From positions 16,394 to 80,393 of the forward strand of contig CAZABC010000008.1 in assembly GCA_964483405.1 (NCBI GenBank): a stretch of 64,000 nucleotides of DNA, written 5' to 3'. Below, piece by piece: positions 54,102 through 62,578 of the stretch. A model generated the notes under the pieces. It did no database searches, was not told the DNA's origin, and worked only from the letters and a program-made list of their open reading frames with translations. Every line of letters begins with the position of its first letter. Position 1 is the first letter of the stretch. The position numbers and the translations under genes were made by a program. The stretch is from CAZABC01 sp964483405 (lineage in GTDB: Bacteria; Chloroflexota; Limnocylindria; Limnocylindrales; CSP1-4).

Positions 54102-55900
54102 CGAGCGTCTCCATCGGGCTGGCTGGCGGCGGTGGACGGGGTGACTCGGGCGTCGACGAGCCGGCCGACGAGCGCGCCGTCGACGGCAGCGGCGAGGGCG
54201 TCGGGGCGGGCCATCCCGGCCTCGGCGACGGCGGTGAACCCGAGCGCGCGGGCCGCCTCGCCGGTCGGGCCGCCGATGGCGACGACCGGGATGGCCCGGC
54301 AGGCGTCCGCCCGGTCGGTGCCGGCGAGGGTGAGCAGCCCGCGGAGCGTCGAGCCGCTCGTGGCGACGATCGCGTCGATCGGGCCGCCGGTGAGCGCGGC
54401 GTCGAGGCGCGGGGCCGAGGTCGCGGGCGCCTCGTGGGTCGTGTACGCGACGGCCTCGGTGACGGCCGCGCCGCGGGCACGGAGGGCGGCGGGCAGCGCC
54501 TCGTCGGCGATGTCGGCGCGGGCGAGGAGGATCGGCTCGCCGGCGGCCAGCGGCAGCTCCTCGCCGAGCGCCCGGCCGCTCGAGCGCGACGGCACGAAGT
54601 CGGGCTCGACCCCGCCCGCGCGGAGCGTCGCCGCGGTCGCGTCGCCGACGGCCGCCCAGCGCCGGGTCGTCGGGTCGATCCCGACCCGGCCGGCTGCGGC
54701 GAGGGTGGCCTCGGCGCCGTTCGCGCTCGTCACGACGATCCGGCTCCCGGACGCGGTGGCCGCGACGGCGTCGTCGAGCGGGCCGCCGGGCGCGACCGAT
54801 CGGATCTCGATGGTCGGGACGACGACCGCGTCGACGCCCCGGGCCGCGAGCGCGTCGACGAGCGGGCCGGCCTGGGCGTCGGGGCGGGTGACGAGGACCC
54901 GCCGGCGGGTCCGGAGCCGGACGACCCGGGCCGCCAGCTCGGCGGCGATCGTGAGGCGGTCCTCGACGGCGCCCTCGGCCTCGAGCCAGGCGATGGCGGC
55001 GACCGGGGCGGGGGCGGGGGCCGGCGGGGCATCGACCGCCGCCGCGACGGAAGACGCCGCCTCGGCCGCGACGTCGCGGGCTGCTCCGGCCCGCAGCCGG
55101 AGCCGGCCATCCTCCACCCGCCCCAGCGCGCCGATCGGCGAGCGACAGCCGCCGCCGGTGGCCCACAGGAACGCCCGCTCCGCCTCGACGGCGGCCCGGG
55201 TCGCGGGGTCGTCGAGCTGGCCGACCGCCTCGCGGGCGAACGCGTCGGCGGCCCGGACCTGGATCGCGAGCGAGCCCTGGCCCGGCGCCGGCGCGGCGAC
55301 GTCCGGCTCGAGGACCTCGTCGATCCGGTCGGCCCGACCGAGGCGGGTCAACCCCGCGACGGCAAGGACGAGCGCGTCGCTCTCGCCGTCGTCCAGCTTG
55401 CGGAGACGCGTGTCGACGTTGCCGCTCAGCGGGTGGAAGACAAGGTCGGGCCGGATCGCCCGGAGGAACGCGGTCCGGCGGGGGCTGTCGGTGCCGACCC
55501 GCGAGCCCGGCGGGAGCGTCGCGAGCGTCCCGCCGCGGACCCGGCACACGAGCGCGTCGCGGGGGTCCTCGCGGGGCGGGAAGGCGGCGACGACCAGCCG
55601 CTGGTCCTCGTCGGTCGGGAGGTCCTTCGCGCTGTGGACGGCGATGTCGACCCGTCCCGCGACGAGGGCGGCCTCGATCGCGGTGACGAAGGCGCCCTCG
55701 CCCCAGGCGGTGTCGGGCGGCCGGTCGTCGCCCTCGGTCCGGATGATCTCCAGGACGGTCTCGACCCCGACCTCGGCGAGCCGTGCCCCCACCCAGCGGG
55801 CCTGGACGAGGGCGAGCGCGCTGCCGCGCGTGCCGATCCGGAGCGGACGCGGACCGGCCGGCGCGGACTCGGGGCCGGGGTCGGGACGCTCGGAGGCCAT
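54098..55900 (-). CDS. hemCD: Porphobilinogen deaminase/uroporphyrinogen III synthase fusion
   Basis: A 600-residue two-domain protein that carries out two successive steps. Residues about 20-310 are hydroxymethylbilane synthase (RIGTRGSALALVQARWV, VDIAVHSAKDLPT, VGTDSPRRTAFL, GNVDTRLRKL, APAPGQGSLAIQ) with the dipyrromethane-binding Cys in GGGCRSPIG. Residues about 345-600 are HemD (RVLVTRPDAQAGPLVDALAARGVD, IVVTSANGAEA, AVGDATAATLRAGG, AYTTHEAP, IVATSGSTLRGLL). HemCD fusions occur in several bacterial groups. Starts in a TGATG overlap with hemA. Confidence 0.95.
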   Translation of the reverse strand: MASERPDPGPESAPAGPRPLRIGTRGSALALVQARWVGARLAEVGVETVLEIIRTEGDDRPPDTAWGEGAFVTAIEAALVAGRVDIAVHSAKDLPTDEDQRLVVAAFPPREDPRDALVCRVRGGTLATLPPGSRVGTDSPRRTAFLRAIRPDLVFHPLSGNVDTRLRKLDDGESDALVLAVAGLTRLGRADRIDEVLEPDVAAPAPGQGSLAIQVRAADAFAREAVGQLDDPATRAAVEAERAFLWATGGGCRSPIGALGRVEDGRLRLRAGAARDVAAEAASSVAAAVDAPPAPAPAPVAAIAWLEAEGAVEDRLTIAAELAARVVRLRTRRRVLVTRPDAQAGPLVDALAARGVDAVVVPTIEIRSVAPGGPLDDAVAATASGSRIVVTSANGAEATLAAAGRVGIDPTTRRWAAVGDATAATLRAGGVEPDFVPSRSSGRALGEELPLAAGEPILLARADIADEALPAALRARGAAVTEAVAYTTHEAPATSAPRLDAALTGGPIDAIVATSGSTLRGLLTLAGTDRADACRAIPVVAIGGPTGEAARALGFTAVAEAGMARPDALAAAVDGALVGRLVDARVTPSTAASQPDGDAR

Positions 55901-57114
55901 CAGAGCGAGAACAGCTGGCGGGCGGCCTGCTCGAGCTCGCCGGAGGCGTCGTCGTTGAGCACCGCGAGCGGGGCGTGGAGGATGCCGGCGACGAGCCGGC
56001 GGCTCATCTGCTCGACGAGCTCGCGCTCGTGGTCCTCGAGATCGGGCATCCGGCGGAAGAGCCGCTCGAGCTCGGTCGAGCGGCGCGTCTCGGCCCGGTC
56101 GGCGAGCGCCTGGATGGTCGGCACGGCGGCGCGGGCGCGGAGCCAGCCGGCGAACTCGGCCTCGGCCTCGGCGAAGCACTTCTCGAGGCGGTGCCGGGTC
56201 CGCTCCCGGATCTGGTCCTGCGGGCCGCGGGCCAGGTCGTCGACCGAGACGTAGCGGTCGCCGAGCCGGGTCCGGGTCGCGGCCGGCAGCGCGGGCGGCG
56301 ACGAGAGGTCGACGATCGGCGTCCCCGACGCGACGAGCGCCGCGACATTGGAGAAGCCCAGGTCCCACGGTCCCGAGATGGCGACGACGACGCCGTCGAC
56401 CGGGGGCAGCGCCACGTCCGGGCCGTAGGGCGTCGCCTCGCCACCGGCATCGTAGGCGAGGGCGGCGGCCCGCTCGGGGCTGCGGTTCGTGACGATCGCC
56501 CGACCGCCGCGACGGTCGATGCCGAGGGCGGCGAGGCGGCTCATCCGGCCCGCGCCGACGACGAGGATCCGGCGGCCTCGGACCCGCCCGACGACGGCCT
56601 CGACGCGGTCGAGGGCGAGATCGGCGAGCGAGCGGGGCGGGCCCTCGCGCCACGACCGCGTCTCGCGACCGACGTGGAGGGCGAGCTGGAAGAGCCGCTC
56701 GAGGACCGGCTCGAGCCGGCCGTCGGTCCCGCAGCGGGCGAGGTAGTCGTCGAACCCCGCGAGGTGCCGCTCGGAGAGACACTCGCGGAGCTGGTGGAGG
56801 ATCTGGTCCTCGCCGACGACGACGGAGTCGAGGCCCGCGGCCACCGAGAACAGGTGTCGGACGGCCTCGTCGTCGACGAGCCGGCGGCCGCCGACGGGGA
56901 GGTCGGGCAGGTCGAGCGCCGGCTCGTCCTCGTCGGCGGAGGCGAGGGGCCGGGCATAGACCTCGGCGCGGTGGCAGGTGTGGATGACCATGACCCGTGG
57001 GTCGCGGGAGATCGCGGCGGCGGCGGCGGCGAAGCGCTCTCGCTCCTCGCTCGCGACCTCGCGGGCATGCGCGACGAGGGCGACGAGGCCGGGACGCTGG
57101 TCGGGGACGCTCAT
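55900..57114 (-). CDS. hemA: Glutamyl-tRNA reductase
   Basis: The first committed step of the C5 pathway: reduces glutamyl-tRNA to glutamate-1-semialdehyde. The 404-residue protein has the catalytic Cys in VIHTCHRAEVYA, GLDSVVVGEDQILHQL, SLADLALDRVEAVVG, the NADPH-binding ILVVGAGRMSRLAALGI with TNRSPERAAALA, and the C-terminal dimerisation helix. The motif is TCHRAE where TCNRxE is commoner. It overlaps the upstream regulator by 4 bp. Confidence 0.94.
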   Translation of the reverse strand: MSVPDQRPGLVALVAHAREVASEERERFAAAAAAISRDPRVMVIHTCHRAEVYARPLASADEDEPALDLPDLPVGGRRLVDDEAVRHLFSVAAGLDSVVVGEDQILHQLRECLSERHLAGFDDYLARCGTDGRLEPVLERLFQLALHVGRETRSWREGPPRSLADLALDRVEAVVGRVRGRRILVVGAGRMSRLAALGIDRRGGRAIVTNRSPERAAALAYDAGGEATPYGPDVALPPVDGVVVAISGPWDLGFSNVAALVASGTPIVDLSSPPALPAATRTRLGDRYVSVDDLARGPQDQIRERTRHRLEKCFAEAEAEFAGWLRARAAVPTIQALADRAETRRSTELERLFRRMPDLEDHERELVEQMSRRLVAGILHAPLAVLNDDASGELEQAARQLFSL

Positions 57115-57860
57115 CGGGTGGCGGTCTCGCTGGAACCGTGGGGATGGATCGTCCGGGCGGCTGCGCCGCCATCGGTGCCGCCATCGGCCGCGGGGGCGAG
57201 ATCGGCGATGGACGCCTCGTGGGCCCGGAGCATCGCGATCAGGAGGCGGTCGAAGGCGTCGCGGGCGGCATCGAGCAAGCCGGTCGTCGTCGTCGCGTCG
57301 AGGTCGCGGCGCCGGGTCATCGCCGAGAGCTCGGCCACGAACGGGCGGCGGAAGCGCAGGAAGATGCCGGCCGCCGCCGAGCCGGGAAGCCCGGCCGCGG
57401 CCGCGGCCGCGCCGTAGGCGGCGGCGTGCTCCTCGCCGCGCCGAAGCCCGGCCTCGCGATCGGCCGCGTCGACGGCCTCGAGCGCGCCGAGGATGGCCTC
57501 GATGATGTGGCGGCCGTGGTCGCGGAAGCGGTCCCGATCGTCGGTGTCGATCGTCCCGAACCAGGCCACGTCGGCCGCGGCGCCCTGGGCGATCGCCCGT
57601 CGGTAGACCCGGCGCATCCGATCGGGCGTCTCCCCGGCCAGGACGTCGGGCTCGGCGGGGACGCGCCGGCCGCCGGGGAGAAGCGCCTCGATCGCGGCCC
57701 GGGAGAATCGGCGATGGCCACCCGGGGTGACGAAGGTCCTGATCCTGCCCTCGTCGGCCCAGCGACGCAGGGTCGATGCCGAGATGCCGAGCATCCGGGT
57801 CGCTTCCGCGAGCCCGATCCACTCGTTCCCGGCGCTCCCGCCGCGGGGCCTCCGCCGCAC
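57111..57860 (-). CDS. MerR/BldC-type HTH regulator of the heme operon
   Basis: A 249-residue protein, first gene of the heme operon. The N-terminal DNA-binding domain is IGLAEATRMLGISASTLRRWADEGRIRTFVTPGGHRRFSRAAIEALL, a MerR/BldC-like winged HTH. The C-terminal 160 residues are helical and unassigned (AQGAAADVAWFGTID, HIIEAILGALEAVDAADREAGLRRGEEHAAAYG); a heme or cofactor sensor is possible but no CP or His-rich motif is seen. The GTG at 57860 follows GGGAGG at 5 bp. The frame extends to 58001 without better signals. It probably controls hemA onwards, to which it is coupled. Confidence 0.8.
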   Translation of the reverse strand: MRRRPRGGSAGNEWIGLAEATRMLGISASTLRRWADEGRIRTFVTPGGHRRFSRAAIEALLPGGRRVPAEPDVLAGETPDRMRRVYRRAIAQGAAADVAWFGTIDTDDRDRFRDHGRHIIEAILGALEAVDAADREAGLRRGEEHAAAYGAAAAAAGLPGSAAAGIFLRFRRPFVAELSAMTRRRDLDATTTTGLLDAARDAFDRLLIAMLRAHEASIADLAPAADGGTDGGAAARTIHPHGSSETATR

Positions 57861-57862
57861 CA

Positions 57863-57893
57863 GAACCTCCCGAATCTCCCGAACCTCTCCGAA
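57863..57893. repeat. Short direct repeats at the heme operon start
   Basis: AACCTCCCG, AATCTCCCG and AACCTCTCCG follow one another within 31 bp; the minus-strand version contains the ribosome binding site of the regulator. Could be a binding site for an autoregulator or simple repetition. Confidence 0.4.
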
Positions 57894-58086
57894 AGTGCGA
57901 GCGAATCGTCCGCCCGGACGCCCGCTCGCCACAGGGCCGAGGGTCCCGGAGGGGGTAGAAGCGGCGTCTATCGAACGGCATGGTCGGGCGCTGGTGACCA
58001 TGTGCCATCCGGCCCATCGGCGGTCGGGTGCCGGTCGGGCCGTTCCTCACTGGCGGCCGGTTGGCCCGCCGTCGTCAACTCGATCC

Positions 58087-58347
58087 ATGACCGCGCAGCG
58101 TCCCGCGATGGCCCTCGACCGACTCCCGCCCGGCGGTGTCGGCCGGATCCGGGCGATCGACCCGGCCCACGCCCGCGAGCTCCTCCAGGAGGGCCTCCAC
58201 CCGGGAGCGGACGTCCGGGTCCGGAGCGCCGCTCCGCTCGGTGGCCCGCTCATCGTCGAGGTCGGGCGAGCGACCGTCGCGATCAGCCGCTCGGTCGCCC
58301 GAACGGTCACCGTCGAGTCGTCCCACGTGGACGAGGGGTGGCCGTGA
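58087..58347 (+). CDS. feoA: Ferrous iron transport protein A
   Basis: An 86-residue SH3-like protein that modulates FeoB. It has the typical start LDRLPPGGVGRIRAIDPAHARELLQEGLHPGADVRV and ends GRATVAISRSVARTVTVE. An ATG at 58108 is an alternative. The GTGA overlap with feoB marks translational coupling. It is divergent from the heme operon. Confidence 0.9.
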   Translation: MTAQRPAMALDRLPPGGVGRIRAIDPAHARELLQEGLHPGADVRVRSAAPLGGPLIVEVGRATVAISRSVARTVTVESSHVDEGWP

Positions 58348-60383
58348 TCCACCGCCACGGCCCGGCGGACGCCCGTCCTACAGGCGCCGGCGACTCGACC
58401 GGCCACGACGCCGGCGCGGCGGCCGTCGGTGCGACCCCGCTCCCCGTCGTCGCGCTCGTCGGCCGCCCGAACGTCGGCAAGTCGACCTTCCTCGCCCGCG
58501 CAAGCGGGCGCTTCGCCGAGACCGCCAATGCCCCCGGGACGACCGTCGGCGAGGAGCGCCGCCTCGTCGAGGCGGGCGGTCACCGCGGCTGGCTGGTCGA
58601 CCTGCCAGGGACCCGGTCGCTGCTCGACCGGCCCGCCGACGAGGACCCGTTCTGGGAGCGGCTGCTCGCGATCGCGCCGGACGCGCTCCTGGTCGTCGCC
58701 GATGCCGGCGACGTCGCCCGGCACCTGCCGCTCGTCCTCGCCTGCCGCGACCTCGGCCTGCCGGTCGTCGTCGCGCTCAACCTCGCCGACGAGGCCGAGC
58801 GCCGCGGGATCGACGTCGACGCCGGGCGGCTCCGGCAGCTGCTCGTCGCTCCGGTCCACCGCACGGTCGGGCGGACCGGCCAGGGGGTCCGGCCGGCCGT
58901 TGCCGACGCCCTGCGCCTCGCCGAGCGTCGCGTCGCCGTCGCCGAGGGCCTCGCCTCGCCGAGCGCGACCGTCCCGGCGTCGATCTACCCGCCGGTCCTC
59001 GAGGCCGAGCTGGCCCGGGTCGCCAGCACGACCGCGGTCCCCCACTCGCTCGGCGCGACCGCCCTCGACGAGCCGCCGACCGGCTCGTACGTCGTGGCCG
59101 GTGCGATCTCGACCCGCGGGGCCGCGAGCCTCCTCCTCGCCGACCGGCTCGACCCGGTCCGCTGGCAGGTCGCCCGGCGCTGGGCGACACTCGCCACGGA
59201 GCGGCGCGACGCCCCGGTCCCGCTCGCCGACCGCTTCGCCCGGCTGGCCACCCGCCCGTGGCCGGGGCTGCCGCTCTTCCTCGGGGTGACCTTCGGCTCG
59301 TTCGCGGTCGTCGTCATCGTCGGCGGCTGGATCGCGGCCATCCTGACGACGGCCTGGGCGGCGACCGTCTCGCCGTTCCTCGCGACCGTCGTCCCGGCGC
59401 TCGTCCCGATGCCCGCGGTCGCGAGCGCGCTCCTCTGGGCGCTCGACGGCGGCCTGCTCGGGATGCTGACGGTCGGCATCCCGTACGTGCTGACCTTCTA
59501 TCTCGTGATCGCGGCGCTCGAGGACTCGGGCTACCTCACGAGCGCCGCGGTCCTGATGGACCGCCTCTTCTCGAGTCTGGGGCTGCCAGGCCGGGCCGCG
59601 ATCCCGCTGCTGACCGCGACCGGCTGCAACGTCCCGGCGATCTACGGGACCCGCGTCCTGCGGACCCGCCGCGAGCGACTCCTCGGGGCGACGCTCGTGA
59701 CCCTGACCCCCTGCTCGGCGCGGTCGGCCGTCGTCGTCGCGGCGCTCGCACCGCTCGTCGGCCCGGCCGCGGCCTTCGCCGCCTTCGCCCTCGTCGCCGG
59801 GATCACCCTCGGCGTCGGGCTCGCCGCGAACGCGGTCGTGCCGGGACGCCAGTCGGGACTCGTCCTCGAGCTCGCGCCGATCCGCCGGCCGCTGGCCCGC
59901 CACGTGATGGCGAAGGCGTGGTGGCGGTTCCGGTCGTTCGTGGTGATGGCGACGCCGATCATGCTCGCCGGCTCGCTCGTCCTCGGGCTCGTCTACGAGG
60001 CCGGCTGGTGGGCCCCGATCGGGGAGGCGCTCGCGCCGGCCGTCGGCTGGCTGCTCGGCCTGCCGGCGGTCGCCGGCGTCGCGATCGTCTTCGGCTTCCT
60101 GCGCAAGGAGCTCGCCCTCCAGCTCCTGATCGCCCTCGCGGCCGTCATGTACGGCAGCAGCGTCGCGGGGCTCGGCGACCTCATGGGTCCCGAGCAGCTC
60201 TTCGTCTTCGCCGTCGTCACGACGATCTCGGTCCCGTGCATCGCGACCGTCGCCACCCTCAGGGCCGAGCTCGGGGGACGGGCCGCCCTCGGAATCAGCC
60301 TCGGCACGATCGGCCTCGCGCTCGCGGTGGGCGGGATCCTCGCCCGCCTCCTCGGGATCGCCGGCTCGTCGACCCCGGTCTGA
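58344..60383 (+). CDS. feoB: Ferrous iron transport protein B
   Basis: A GTPase-coupled Fe2+ permease, 679 residues. The GTPase part has G1 GRPNVGKST, G2 APGTTVGEE, G3 DLPGT and G4 NLAD. The membrane part shows FeoB cores: LTFYLVIAALEDSGYLTSAAVLMDRLFSSLGLPGRAAIPLLTATGCNVPAIYGTR, TPCSARSAVVV, and a second Gate region ending in FLRKELALQLLIALA. The first Gate motif with its Cys (TGCNVPA) and the Cys in TPCSAR are conserved. The start is GTG at 58344. No feoC is visible. Confidence 0.95.
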   Translation: MIHRHGPADARPTGAGDSTGHDAGAAAVGATPLPVVALVGRPNVGKSTFLARASGRFAETANAPGTTVGEERRLVEAGGHRGWLVDLPGTRSLLDRPADEDPFWERLLAIAPDALLVVADAGDVARHLPLVLACRDLGLPVVVALNLADEAERRGIDVDAGRLRQLLVAPVHRTVGRTGQGVRPAVADALRLAERRVAVAEGLASPSATVPASIYPPVLEAELARVASTTAVPHSLGATALDEPPTGSYVVAGAISTRGAASLLLADRLDPVRWQVARRWATLATERRDAPVPLADRFARLATRPWPGLPLFLGVTFGSFAVVVIVGGWIAAILTTAWAATVSPFLATVVPALVPMPAVASALLWALDGGLLGMLTVGIPYVLTFYLVIAALEDSGYLTSAAVLMDRLFSSLGLPGRAAIPLLTATGCNVPAIYGTRVLRTRRERLLGATLVTLTPCSARSAVVVAALAPLVGPAAAFAAFALVAGITLGVGLAANAVVPGRQSGLVLELAPIRRPLARHVMAKAWWRFRSFVVMATPIMLAGSLVLGLVYEAGWWAPIGEALAPAVGWLLGLPAVAGVAIVFGFLRKELALQLLIALAAVMYGSSVAGLGDLMGPEQLFVFAVVTTISVPCIATVATLRAELGGRAALGISLGTIGLALAVGGILARLLGIAGSSTPV

Positions 60384-60401
60384 TCGACCGCCGGGCGCGG
60401 C

Positions 60402-60428
60402 GCAACCGGCCTGCAACCGCCGCCGGAA
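60402..60428. promoter_or_regulatory. 11-bp-spaced direct repeats upstream of amt
   Basis: GCAAC-N6-GCAAC (60402-60406 and 60413-60417) with a weaker GGAAC beyond. The 11-bp period is that of OmpR-family sites such as GlnR (GTNAC-N6-GAAAC), which control amt genes; similarity is partial. Confidence 0.25.
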
Positions 60429-60528
60429 CGGACCCGCAGCCCCCTCGAACCGGTCGGACCCGCTGACGGCGACGGTCCCGCGCGCGACCCTCCGCCTGCG
60501 GGGGCCACGTCGGAGGGAGGAGGGACTC

Positions 60529-61758
60529 GTGAGCGGCACGATCGACCCGGGCGACACGGCCTGGATGCTCATGGCGACGGCGCTCGTCATGGTGATGCTG
60601 CCGGGCCTCGCACTCTTCTACGGCGGGCTCGTCCGCCGGAAGAACGTCCTCAGCACGATCATGCACAGCTTCTTCGGGCTGGCGATCGTGTCGGTCGTCT
60701 GGGTCGCCTGGGGCTACTCCCTGGCCTTCGCGCCATCCGTCGGTGGCCTGGGCCTCGTCGGCGGGCTCGACTTCCTCGGCTTCGCGAACGTCGGCCTCGA
60801 GTCCGACCCGACCTACGCGGCGACGATCCCGCACGTCCTGTTTGCCTCGTTCCAGCTGATGTTCGCGGCGATCACGCCGGCCCTCATCACCGGCGCGTTC
60901 GCCGAGCGGAAGCGGTTCGCCGCGTTCGTCATCTTCACCGTCCTCTGGTCCACCTTCGTCTACTCACCGCTCGCCCACTGGGTCTGGGCGCCCGGCGGCT
61001 GGCTCCGTGAGCTCGGCGCCCTCGACTACGCGGGCGGCACGGTCGTCCACGTCAGCTCCGGCGTGTCGGCCCTCGTCGCCGCGGCGCTGATCGGCCGGCG
61101 TGTCGCCCATGGCGAGTCGCTCGACCCGCACGACGTCCCGATGACCATCCTCGGCGCCGGGCTGCTGTGGTTCGGCTGGTTCGGCTTCAACGCCGGGTCG
61201 GCCCTCGGCGCGACCGGCCAGGCCGCGAACGCGCTGCTCGTCACCAACAGCGCGGCGGCGGCGGCGACCCTCGCCTGGGTCGGCGCCTCGTTCCTCGCGA
61301 AGCGGCGGGTGAGCGTCCTCGGCGCGGCCTGCGGGGCGGTCGCGGGGCTCGTCGCCGTCACCCCGGCCTCGGGCTTCGTCACGGCCGGCGGCGCGCTCGC
61401 GATCGGCCTGGCCGCCGGCGGGGCGTGCTTCTCGGCGACGCTGCTCAAGGAGCGGATCCGCATCGACGACGCCCTCGACGTGTTCGCCGTCCATGGCGTC
61501 GGCGGGATGCTCGGGGCGGTCGCGACGGGTGTCCTCGCGGTCGCGGCGATCGGCGGCGTGTCGGGCGCCATCGAGGGCGACCCCGGCCAGGTCGCCCTCC
61601 AGCTCGTCGCGGTCGTCGCGGCCGCGTCGTTCGCCGCGATCTCGACATTCGTCATCGTCAAGATCGTCGACCTCGTCCTCGGGCTGCGCGTCGCCGCGCA
61701 CGACGAGGCGGTCGGCCTCGACCTGGCGGTCCACGGCGAGGTCGCCTACCAGGCCTGA
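60529..61758 (+). CDS. amt: Ammonium transporter Amt
   Basis: A 409-residue channel with 11 helices. It has PGLALFYGGLVRRKNVLSTIMHSF, SPLAHWVW, DYAGGTVVHVSSGVSALVAA, ILGAGLLWFGWFGFNAGSA and DDALDVFAVHGVGGMLG, including the two pore histidines (VVHVSSG and VFAVHGVGG). Length is typical. The GTG at 60529 follows GGAGGAGGG. No glnK gene is adjacent. Confidence 0.95.
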   Translation: MSGTIDPGDTAWMLMATALVMVMLPGLALFYGGLVRRKNVLSTIMHSFFGLAIVSVVWVAWGYSLAFAPSVGGLGLVGGLDFLGFANVGLESDPTYAATIPHVLFASFQLMFAAITPALITGAFAERKRFAAFVIFTVLWSTFVYSPLAHWVWAPGGWLRELGALDYAGGTVVHVSSGVSALVAAALIGRRVAHGESLDPHDVPMTILGAGLLWFGWFGFNAGSALGATGQAANALLVTNSAAAAATLAWVGASFLAKRRVSVLGAACGAVAGLVAVTPASGFVTAGGALAIGLAAGGACFSATLLKERIRIDDALDVFAVHGVGGMLGAVATGVLAVAAIGGVSGAIEGDPGQVALQLVAVVAAASFAAISTFVIVKIVDLVLGLRVAAHDEAVGLDLAVHGEVAYQA

Positions 61759-61915
61759 GCCGACTTCGTCGAGCACGAACGTGGCGAATGGCGTACCCTG
61801 CGCGATACGCCCCATCGTCGGGCGAAACCCAGCGCGGCAGACTCGATCCACTCCCTCTCCGGATTCCGCCGAGGAAGATCGCGGAAACCGTCACAAGCCC
61901 ACGAGGAGTGGATCC

Positions 61916-62254
61916 ATGAGCGTCGACAAGACGATCACCTGCTCGGACTGCAACCAGTCCTTCACGTTCACCGCGTCGGAGCAGGACTTCTACGCGGAAC
62001 GCGGCTTCACGGAGCCCCGTCGCTGCCCGTCCTGCCGAGCCAGCCGCAAGGCAGCCCGGAACGCCGAGGGCGGCGGTGGCTACTCGAGTGGTGGCTACTC
62101 GAGTGGCGGATACGGTGTGGGCGGCTCGCGCGGCCCGCGCCAGATGTACGCCGCGACCTGCTCGAACTGCGGCCAGGAGACCGAGGTCCCCTTCCAGCCG
62201 ACGTCGGGCAAGCCCGTCTACTGCAACACCTGCTTCGCGCAGCGGCGGGGCTGA
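61916..62254 (+). CDS. Zinc-ribbon protein with CxxC-x17-CxxC domain
   Basis: A 112-residue protein with two zinc sites. The N-terminal one is the probable zinc-binding domain KTITCSDCNQSFTFTASEQDFYAERGF...RRCPSCR. After a Gly/Ser/Tyr repeat (GGYSSGGYSSGGYG) the C-terminal one is CSNC-x17-CNTC ending FAQRRG, matching the CxxC-x17-CxxC family. Its role is unknown; the family is often small, abundant and possibly nucleic-acid binding. It is followed 4 bp later by another small gene. Confidence 0.85.
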   Translation: MSVDKTITCSDCNQSFTFTASEQDFYAERGFTEPRRCPSCRASRKAARNAEGGGGYSSGGYSSGGYGVGGSRGPRQMYAATCSNCGQETEVPFQPTSGKPVYCNTCFAQRRG

Positions 62255-62258
62255 TCCC

Positions 62259-62471
62259 GTGACCGACGGTGTGCGCACCGGGCCGAGGCTTCCCCTCCGC
62301 CGCTCGACGCCGCCGGTCGAGGAGAAGAAGCACGTCATCGCCGAGTACCGGCACCGGGCGCAGGAAGTGACCTGCGTCTGCGGCTGGATCGGCAGCAGCT
62401 CGCTGATGGCGGACGGCCGCACCTCCGACTGGAGCCGCCACGTGGCGGCCTACCGCGCCGGAGGCGGCTGA
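62259..62471 (+). CDS. Small hypothetical protein
   Basis: A 70-residue protein starting at GTG 62259, 4 bp after the zinc-ribbon gene. It contains RHRAQEVTCVCGWIGSSSLMADGRTSDWSRHVAAYRA; the CVC-x-W and later His suggest a small metal or nucleic-acid contact, but no family is recognised. Likely cotranscribed with the zinc-ribbon gene. Confidence 0.55.
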   Translation: MTDGVRTGPRLPLRRSTPPVEEKKHVIAEYRHRAQEVTCVCGWIGSSSLMADGRTSDWSRHVAAYRAGGG

Positions 62472-62502
62472 CGCCGAGCGGCGGGTCGAGCCGCAGCAGA
62501 TC

Positions 62503-62538
62503 CGAGGAGCGCGACCGGTCCGCCGGTCGCGCTCCTCG
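62503..62538. terminator. Bidirectional 16-bp hairpin
   Basis: Perfect stem 62503-62518 with 62523-62538 (CGAGGAGCGCGACCGG and complement), loop TCCG, midway between two convergent genes. Confidence 0.7.
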
Positions 62539-62578
62539 ATTCCGGGCCGCCTCCGGACCTGCCCCGACAGGCACTCGC

